DNA of 11,051 nt from the NCBI GenBank assembly GCA_023250495.1, contig JAHFAP010000095.1, forward strand, positions 1-11,051. The letters are read 5' to 3'. The notes under the pieces are model-generated. The model did no database searches. It worked only from the letters and a program-made list of their open reading frames with translations, and was not told the origin of the DNA. Shown piece by piece: positions 5,720 to 11,051 of the stretch. Position numbers and translations under genes: made by a program. Numbering within the stretch: position 1 is the first letter of the stretch; each line of letters starts with the position of its first letter. This DNA is from Deltaproteobacteria bacterium. Its GTDB lineage: Bacteria; Desulfobacterota; Binatia; UBA9968.

Positions 5720-5905
5720 TCCCTTTCCCCTGCGGTGTTCGTGATCATCTGAAGCAACTTAGAACCAACAAAGAAAAAAAGGAAGCTGTCCCTTGCCGCG
5801 TCCGTCAGGCCCCCTGTTGAGGGGAAGACTCCAGCGGTAATATGGCGTCCACTTGGTTTTCCAGGTTCAAGTTGGTCGTTTGACACGGCACAAAGCGGGG
5901 GAAAC
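5720..5905 (+). ncRNA. ssrS: 6S RNA
   Basis: A ~185-nt stretch between zapA and the cyclo-ligase gene, the classic 6S location. The closing stem is clear: TTTCCCCTGC (5724-5733) pairs without mismatch (one G-U) with GCGGGGGAAA (5895-5904). Inside it GTG-TTC-GTG (5735-5743) pairs with CAC-GG-CAC (5882-5889). The 5' CCCTGCGGTGTTCGTG is the typical 6S start. The centre holds the AG-rich and CCCC/GGGG segments expected around the bubble that mimics an open promoter. 6S RNA binds sigma70 RNA polymerase and lowers transcription in stationary phase. It is probably processed from the zapA transcript or has its own promoter; I could not identify one. Confidence 0.88.
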
Positions 5906-6215
5906 CAAAGAATCAGGCGCGGGGTGGAAGAATGGGGATTTGGGGAATTAGCGTTACGGAAGGATCTGATCTATCAGCTTTCGCATCTGTGGATACGATA
6001 AGGAATTGGCAGACCGTTAATTATGCCTCGGAGTTTTACATTAGGGGTTCTCCGAACGTCGGTCATCTCAGGCGCCTTCGGGCTCCTTCTCCGAGGAGCG
6101 GTGGTGGAGAGATCCACTGCCTGCTCGCATAGATCAGTCTCCTAGCGCTCGCCTTCCTCTCCCCATCTTGCTCAAACTTGAGCAGCCTCCTTGGGCCGGC
6201 CAAGATGAGGTTTGT
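5906..6215. other. 310-bp gap between 6S RNA and the cyclo-ligase gene
   Basis: No convincing gene. It contains two hairpins in a row, GCTCCT/AGGAGC (6082-6099) and GTGGA-GAGA-TCCAC (6104-6117), neither followed by a T-run. A near-perfect inverted repeat TGCTCAA-AC-TTGAGCA (6169-6184) ends 32 nt before the ATG at 6216. A 66-codon open frame at 5932-6132 has poor coding character and no family resemblance. The region may carry the 6S 3' processing signals and control of the next gene. Confidence 0.4.
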
Positions 6216-6818
6216 ATGGGGGAGACAAAGGATAAACTACGGGCTCGGGCCTTTCACCTGCGAGACTCCCTATCAGCTTCTGAGATCATTCCGAAGAACC
6301 GGCTGATTCAAGAGAGGGTTCTTCGTTTTTCTCCCTATCTCCAGTCCCGTGCGGTGGCGCTCTATAGCCCGACTACGAACGAAGTCGCCACGGAAAAGAT
6401 TCGCGAGCATGCCCGACAGGAGGGAAAGAAAATGTTCTACCCCAAACTTGGGGCAGGGACGGATTTGCATTTGGTTCAGGTTGAAGATCCGGAGGAACTC
6501 AAACCAGGACGGCACGGAATTCTTGAGCCGTCGGGCGACAGGATTATGACCAAGAAGGATGAAGAGGGGCTGGTGGTGTTTGTCCCTGGTCTAGCCTTTG
6601 ATCTCCATGGCAACCGGCTTGGCAGGGGCAGGGGCTGGTACGACCGGGTGCTTGCGGGGCTTGGTGAGGGAGTAAGGTTTGTGGCCCTGGCATTTGAATA
6701 TCAGATCGTCGAGGAGCTGCCCACGGAAGGGTGGGATCGCAAGGTCCATCACATCATCACTGAGAGGAGGATTATTGACTGCCGGGATTTACCATCCGAT
6801 TCAGGATGGATTTCCTAA
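6216..6818 (+). CDS. ygfA: 5-formyltetrahydrofolate cyclo-ligase
   Basis: Converts 5-formyl-THF to 5,10-methenyl-THF with ATP, returning a folate storage or dead-end form to one-carbon metabolism (also called MTHFS, fau, fthC). 200 residues from the ATG at 6216, preferred to one 16 codons upstream because GATGAGG lies 6 nt before it and the family normally begins MxxxKxxLRxxxxxxRxxL, as here. Motifs seen: ALYSPTTNEVAT, KMFYPKL, and the ATP/folate-site signature VPGLAFDLHGNRLGRGRGWYD, with GRGRGWYD in place of the usual GxGGGYYD. Length is normal. Position after 6S RNA matches the conserved 6S-ygfA pairing. The stop is 28 nt before rny. Confidence 0.93.
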   Translation: MGETKDKLRARAFHLRDSLSASEIIPKNRLIQERVLRFSPYLQSRAVALYSPTTNEVATEKIREHARQEGKKMFYPKLGAGTDLHLVQVEDPEELKPGRHGILEPSGDRIMTKKDEEGLVVFVPGLAFDLHGNRLGRGRGWYDRVLAGLGEGVRFVALAFEYQIVEELPTEGWDRKVHHIITERRIIDCRDLPSDSGWIS

Positions 6819-6846
6819 TCTATCAGTTGAAAAGGGGGTGTTAGCT

Positions 6847-8412
6847 TTGGAACTCAATCTATTGGCTGGAGTCGGTGGGTTTTTAGTCGGGGCTCTTTTA
6901 TTCCTGGCCGTCTCATGGTTGCGAAGAAAGCAGCAACGCGGCGAGGCGGAGCAGGCGCGCAGCACGGCGACCCGAATCATTGAAGAGGCCAAGAAAGAGG
7001 CCAATGCGATCAAGAAGGAGGCAGAGATCCAGGGGAAGGATCGCGTTCTACAGGCCAAGATGGATTTTGAGAAGGAGGTCCGGGAGACGCGCAGAGAGCT
7101 TCAGACACTGGAGAAAAGGCTGGTCAACAAAGAGGAGAGCCTCGACAAGAGAATCGAAGGCGCGGAGAGGCGCGAAGCCGAATTGGGAAGACGGGAGGCC
7201 TCGGTCAAGGGGCGAGAAAAGAGCGTTGAAGACAAACAGGCGGAGCATGAGCGTCTGGCCAACGAGGCCAAACGCCAGCTTGAGCGGGTAGCGGGGATGA
7301 CTCGCGAGGAAGCAAAACGTGGACTCATAGACCAGATGGTTGAGGAGGCCAAGCACGAGTCGGCGAAGCGGATCCGCGTGATTGAGGAAGAGGCTCGCGA
7401 AGAGTCTGTCCGGAAAGGCCAAAAGATCGTCGCTTTGGCCATCGAGAGGTTGGCCGGCGACTTCGTGGCCGAGCGCACCGTCACGGTCGTCCCGCTGCCG
7501 AACGATGATATGAAGGGGAGGATCATTGGGCGTGAGGGGCGCAATATCCGGGCCTTGGAGGCTGCAACGGGGATTGATCTGATTGTCGACGACACTCCGG
7601 AGTCCGTCATCATCTCCGGACACAATCCGATCCGGCGGGAGATTGCCCGTTTGTCGCTTGAAAAGCTGATTTCAGACGGGCGCATTCATCCGGGGAGGAT
7701 CGAAGAAGTGGTGCGCAAGGCGGAGCAGGAGGTGGACGAGGCCATTCGGGAGGCGGGCCAGAAGGCCATATTCGACGTTGGCGTCCATGGAGTTCATCCT
7801 GAGCTGATCAAGTTGCTTGGAAGACTCAAGTACCGCTACAGCTATGCGCAGAACGTGCTGCTCCATTCGATAGAAGCGGCCTTTATCTGTGGCAATATGG
7901 CGGCGGAACTGGGCTTGAACGAGAAACAGGCGCGCCGCGCCGCGCTGCTTCACGACATCGGCAAGGCGGTGGATCACGAGGTAGAGGGATCCCACGCCAT
8001 TATCGGGGCTGAGCTGGCGCGCAAGTACGGTGAGTCGCCAAAGATCGTCAATGCCATTGCGGCCCACCACGAGGACGTGAAGGCGGAGACGATCCTGGCT
8101 CCGTTGGTGGATGCCGCAGACGCTTTGTCCGGCGCCCGCCCCGGCGCCCGTCGTGAGATGCTCGAAACGTATGTTCGGCGCCTGGAAGAGCTGGAGCGCA
8201 TCTGCAATTCGTTTACGGGCGTGGAAAAGTCTTACGCCGTCCAGGCAGGTAGAGAGATCAGGATCATCGTCCAGCATGACACCATTTCCGATGAGGAGGC
8301 TGCCCGGATGGCCCGTGAAATCGCCCGTAAGATCGAGAACGAAATGACTTACCCTGGCCAGATCAAGGTCACAGTCATTCGCGAGGTGCGGTCTGTGGAA
8401 TACGCCCGCTAA
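6847..8412 (+). CDS. rny: ribonuclease Y
   Basis: A membrane-anchored endoribonuclease that starts mRNA decay. 521 residues if it starts at TTG 6847; AAGGGGGTG (6832-6840) ends 6 nt before, and the length matches the family (~520). No ATG fits: the in-frame upstream frame overlaps the cyclo-ligase gene and lacks family resemblance. Domains: one membrane helix (LLAGVGGFLVGALLFLAVSW, residues ~4-23); a long Lys/Glu/Arg coiled coil (~28-200); a KH domain with GRIIGREGRN (~223-232); and an HD domain with the metal-binding HD at 369-370 (ALLHDIGKA) and AAHHED further on. Lies between ygfA and ymdB as part of the + strand run. Confidence 0.95.
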   Translation: MELNLLAGVGGFLVGALLFLAVSWLRRKQQRGEAEQARSTATRIIEEAKKEANAIKKEAEIQGKDRVLQAKMDFEKEVRETRRELQTLEKRLVNKEESLDKRIEGAERREAELGRREASVKGREKSVEDKQAEHERLANEAKRQLERVAGMTREEAKRGLIDQMVEEAKHESAKRIRVIEEEAREESVRKGQKIVALAIERLAGDFVAERTVTVVPLPNDDMKGRIIGREGRNIRALEAATGIDLIVDDTPESVIISGHNPIRREIARLSLEKLISDGRIHPGRIEEVVRKAEQEVDEAIREAGQKAIFDVGVHGVHPELIKLLGRLKYRYSYAQNVLLHSIEAAFICGNMAAELGLNEKQARRAALLHDIGKAVDHEVEGSHAIIGAELARKYGESPKIVNAIAAHHEDVKAETILAPLVDAADALSGARPGARREMLETYVRRLEELERICNSFTGVEKSYAVQAGREIRIIVQHDTISDEEAARMAREIARKIENEMTYPGQIKVTVIREVRSVEYAR

Positions 8413-8476
8413 ACAATTTTGAATGTTTAATTTTGAATTTAATTCAAAACTCAAAATTTAAAATTCATAATTTGAA
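8413..8476. repeat. AT-rich inverted-repeat island between rny and ymdB
   Basis: The gap is almost pure A+T in a GC-rich setting. It contains a perfect palindrome TTTTGAATT-T-AATTCAAAA (8431-8449). TTTTGAAT is repeated directly at 8417-8424 and 8431-8438, and related TTTAAAATTCA pieces follow to 8467. It could form a weak transcript-end or processing hairpin, or be a remnant of a repeat family that accumulates in intergenic DNA. The ymdB SD, AAAAGGAA, follows directly. Confidence 0.5.
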
Positions 8477-8484
8477 AAGGAAGC

Positions 8485-9282
8485 ATGCGTATTTTGATTC
8501 TAGGAGATGTGATGGGTCGGCCTGGACGCAGTGCTGTCCAGGATCTGGTTCCACGTCTGGTGGAGAGCGAGGGGATTGACCTGGTCATCGCCAATGCGGA
8601 AAACGCTGCGGGCGGCATGGGAGTGGATATCAAGAGCGCGGAGGAGCTGTTTTCGGGAGGCGTTCACATCCTCACCTCTGGGAATCACATCTGGAAGAAG
8701 AAAGAGATTTACCCTTACCTGGAGAATCGGACCCGTCTGCTCCGGCCAGCGAACTACCCCAGTGGAGCCCCGGGCCGGGGTTGGGTCGAGTGGCGCGACA
8801 AGCGCGGACTCCGCGCCCTGGTGATCAACTTGCAGGGAAGGGTTTTTATGCCGAGCCATGTCGACGATCCGTTCCGGTGCGTTGACGCCATCATTAAGGA
8901 GCACGGCGACTACTCTCCCGTGGTAGTCGTGGATATGCATGCGGAGGCGACCTCTGAAAAAAACGCCATGGGTTGGTTTCTCGATGGCCGCGCATCGGTC
9001 GTCTACGGAACCCACACCCACGTGCAGACCGCTGATGAGAGAATTCTTCCCCGCGGCACCGCCTATATCACGGACCTCGGCATGTGCGGCGCCTTGGATT
9101 CGGTGATCGGGATCGAGAAAGAAACCGTGATTGAAGGGTTCCTGACCCAGCTGCCACGCAAATTTGACGTCGCCCGGGAAAATGTGATGCTCCAGGGAAT
9201 CGTCATCGAGACCGACGAGGAGACCGGCAAGACAAGAGATATCCGTCGCCTGCGCGTTCCGTGGAAGCGGGAGGATGGATGA
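8485..9282 (+). CDS. ymdB: YmdB-family metallophosphoesterase (TIGR00282)
   Basis: 265 residues, the normal length. The family has a two-metal site and hydrolyses phosphodiesters; in Bacillus YmdB acts on 2',3'-cyclic nucleotides and influences biofilm and motility decisions. Metal and active-site residues are present: D8 (ILGDVMGRPGR), E39/N40 (NAENAAGGMG), N67/H68 (SGNHIWKKKE), H152 (DMHAEATSEK), and H177/H179 (GTHTHVQTAD). Cytoplasmic, no signal peptide. The ATG at 8485 has AAAAGGAA upstream. It directly follows rny, a very common pairing that suggests a link to RNA turnover, and overlaps tyrS by 4 bp (ATGA). Confidence 0.93.
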   Translation: MRILILGDVMGRPGRSAVQDLVPRLVESEGIDLVIANAENAAGGMGVDIKSAEELFSGGVHILTSGNHIWKKKEIYPYLENRTRLLRPANYPSGAPGRGWVEWRDKRGLRALVINLQGRVFMPSHVDDPFRCVDAIIKEHGDYSPVVVVDMHAEATSEKNAMGWFLDGRASVVYGTHTHVQTADERILPRGTAYITDLGMCGALDSVIGIEKETVIEGFLTQLPRKFDVARENVMLQGIVIETDEETGKTRDIRRLRVPWKREDG

Positions 9283-10475
9283 AACTCGATCCTCATGAGC
9301 AGCTGCGGCTTCTGCGCCGGGGTGCGGTAGAGATACTTCTCGAAGAAGAGCTGCTGCGGAAGTTGAAGCGGGGCAAAGCCCTCAGGGTCAAAGCGGGGTT
9401 TGACCCGACCGCGCCCGACCTCCATTTAGGGCACACCGTCCTGCTCCAAAAGATGAAACAGTTTCAGGATCTTGGGCACGAAGTTATTTTCTTGATCGGC
9501 GACTTTACCGGCATGATCGGCGATCCGTCGGGAAGGTCGGAGACCCGCAAGCCGCTGAGCCGTGAAGAGGTCGAAAAAAACGCCGCGACCTACAAGGAAC
9601 AAGTTTTTAAGATCCTCGATCCGCGAAAGACTGTCGTAGAGTTCAACAGCCGTTGGATGGCACAGGTGAACGCGGTGGCGCTGATCGAGCTGGCTGGGAA
9701 GTACACGGTTGCTCGGATGCTGGAGCGGGAGGATTTCAAACTGCGCTACCAAAACCAGCAGTCCATCAGCATCCATGAATTCCTTTATCCTCTGATCCAG
9801 GGATACGATTCGGTCGCGCTTCAGGCGGATGTAGAGTTGGGCGGGACCGATCAGCGCTTCAATTTGCTGATCGGCAGGGAACTCCAGCGAGAGTACGGGC
9901 GGGAACCCCAGGTGGTTTTAACGATGCCTCTGCTGGAGGGGACCGACGGCATTCAGAAGATGAGCAAGTCGTTGAACAACTACATCGGGATCAACGAGGC
10001 CCCTGAGGAAATCTTCGGCAAGGTGATGTCTCTCTCCGATGAGCTGATGTGGCGCTACGCCGAATTACTGAGCGAGAAAGATCTAGACCAGATCCAAAAC
10101 GCCCGTCGCCAGGTCAGTAGCGGATCGGTTCACCCAATGGACTTTAAGAAGTCTCTAGCCCATGAGATTGTGGCGCGGTTCCATGGAACTATAGCCGCAG
10201 AATCTGCGCGAGAATATTTCGAGGCCCGCCATCAGAAGAGAACCGTTCCAAAAAATATCCGCAAGCAATTTTTACCTCCGGATCGAGTGTGGATCTGCCA
10301 GCTCCTCGTGGATCTTCAATTCGCCCGCTCCAAAGGAGAGGCCCGTCGGTTGATTGCGCAGCGGGCGGTCAAGGTTGATGGTCAAATCGTTACGGATGTC
10401 GATTTTGAGTTCCGCGGCAACGTCCATCGGCTCGTGGAAGTGGGGAAAACGCGCATTGCCCAGGTTGAGAGTTAA
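9279..10475 (+). CDS. tyrS: tyrosyl-tRNA synthetase
   Basis: Charges tRNA-Tyr; class I, 398 residues. The ATG at 9279 overlaps the ymdB stop (ATGA) and has GGGAGG about 5 nt upstream. An in-frame ATG 6 codons earlier is less well placed. Catalytic signatures: PDLHLGHTVLL (HIGH-like, residues ~45-55) and KMSKS (~226-230). Also seen are FLIGDFTGMIGDPSGRS and QADVELGGTDQRFNLLIGR (tyrosine site and tRNA acceptor region). A C-terminal S4 RNA-binding domain begins near FARSKGEARRLIAQRAVKVDGQ. The full KMSKS and the HLGHTV form match the TyrZ-like branch rather than the E. coli-type KFGKT. Intact; last gene before the rRNA operon. Confidence 0.96.
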   Translation: MKLDPHEQLRLLRRGAVEILLEEELLRKLKRGKALRVKAGFDPTAPDLHLGHTVLLQKMKQFQDLGHEVIFLIGDFTGMIGDPSGRSETRKPLSREEVEKNAATYKEQVFKILDPRKTVVEFNSRWMAQVNAVALIELAGKYTVARMLEREDFKLRYQNQQSISIHEFLYPLIQGYDSVALQADVELGGTDQRFNLLIGRELQREYGREPQVVLTMPLLEGTDGIQKMSKSLNNYIGINEAPEEIFGKVMSLSDELMWRYAELLSEKDLDQIQNARRQVSSGSVHPMDFKKSLAHEIVARFHGTIAAESAREYFEARHQKRTVPKNIRKQFLPPDRVWICQLLVDLQFARSKGEARRLIAQRAVKVDGQIVTDVDFEFRGNVHRLVEVGKTRIAQVES

Positions 10476-10505
10476 ACCGGAGATGCAAATTTTCTTGTTC
10501 TCTTC

Positions 10506-10534
10506 TTGACAAGCACTGGGGATTCCCATATACA
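10506..10534 (+). promoter_or_regulatory. rRNA operon promoter
   Basis: TTGACA (10506-10511), 17-bp spacer, TATACA (10529-10534). It starts 30 bp after the tyrS stop codon and lies about 190 nt before 16S, as expected for an rrn P promoter. Predicted start is near 10541. Only one such promoter was recognised; tandem promoters inside tyrS cannot be excluded. Confidence 0.8.
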
Positions 10535-10540
10535 GTAGTT

Positions 10541-10696
10541 TTGCCCGTAGCCGGGCAAGATCGTTGGTCTTTGAAAACTAAATAGTAGCACCCATCCAAA
10601 ATTTGGGTGGGATGGTTTAGGGCTTCTGTTAAGCCGATGAGGCACAGCTATCAAATCATCCAGTCAATCACCCCCATCAAGGGGAATTGAAAAATT
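10541..10696 (+). promoter_or_regulatory. rRNA leader with hairpins and boxA-like site
   Basis: The transcript begins with a perfect hairpin TTGCCCG-TAGC-CGGGCAA (10541-10558). A boxA-like TGGTCTTTGA (10565-10574) follows; it is 8 of 10 to TGCTCTTTAA and is expected to recruit Nus antitermination factors. Three further stems are CACCCA/TGGGTG (10589-10609), GGCTT/AAGCC (10621-10635) and CCCC/GGGG (10672-10684). Some of these probably form part of the long processing stem around 16S, whose other arm lies outside the window. Confidence 0.6.

Positions 10697-11051
<355 letters not shown>

Noticed and set aside
5932..6132. 66-codon open frame after 6S RNA
   Set aside because: No SD of note, no family resemblance, atypical residue mix, and it lies among hairpins; more likely non-coding.
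6679..6846. Upstream extension of the RNase Y frame to an ATG at 6679
   Set aside because: It overlaps the cyclo-ligase gene by 140 nt, and the extra 56 residues do not look like RNase Y.
7672..8454. 260-codon open frame on the minus strand
   Set aside because: Lies wholly opposite the KH/HD-coding part of rny; an antisense shadow of a high-GC gene.

Overview
The window comes from a Gram-negative bacterial chromosome of moderately high GC. Exported lipoproteins, ZapA with a ZapB-like partner, 6S RNA downstream of zapA, a single-chain glycyl-tRNA synthetase, RNase Y with a YmdB-type phosphoesterase, and an ECF sigma/anti-sigma pair beside a DUF3106 protein together suggest a deltaproteobacterial-grade lineage (Desulfobacterota, Myxococcota, Binatota, Methylomirabilota or similar). 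This placement is an inference. The partial 16S gene at the right end would settle it.

Left (1-1569, + strand): glyQS with its own sigma70-type promoter. A 10-bp direct repeat with a 21-bp period overlaps the start of transcription. Just past glyQS, on the opposite strand, is a 33-codon fragment that reads like the N-terminus of a DUF1800 protein.

Middle (1570-4889, - strand): an envelope-associated cluster. In transcription order it holds a lipoprotein made of 14-residue helical repeats, an ECF sigma factor, its zinc-finger transmembrane anti-sigma factor, a DUF3106 protein with five exact-length 18-residue repeats, a tiny tyrosine-rich lipoprotein, a glycine-zipper exported protein, and a tyrosine/proline-rich exported protein. 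The two lipoprotein genes are each preceded by the same bipartite element, GGTAAAC-N16-CGTCTAA. It has the geometry of an ECF promoter and probably marks the regulon of the adjacent sigma factor. This is the most interesting signal in the window.

Right (5129-10475, + strand): a housekeeping run of zapB-like, zapA, 6S RNA, 5-formyltetrahydrofolate cyclo-ligase, rny, ymdB-like and tyrS. It links division, RNA polymerase control, folate metabolism, RNA turnover and aminoacylation. The zapA / 6S RNA / cyclo-ligase order is a known conserved neighbourhood. ymdB and tyrS overlap by 4 bp.

Far right (10506-11051): a strong rRNA promoter, a structured leader with a boxA-like site, and the first ~355 nt of 16S rRNA, cut by the window end. 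I found no CRISPR array, tRNA, insertion sequence or phage gene.
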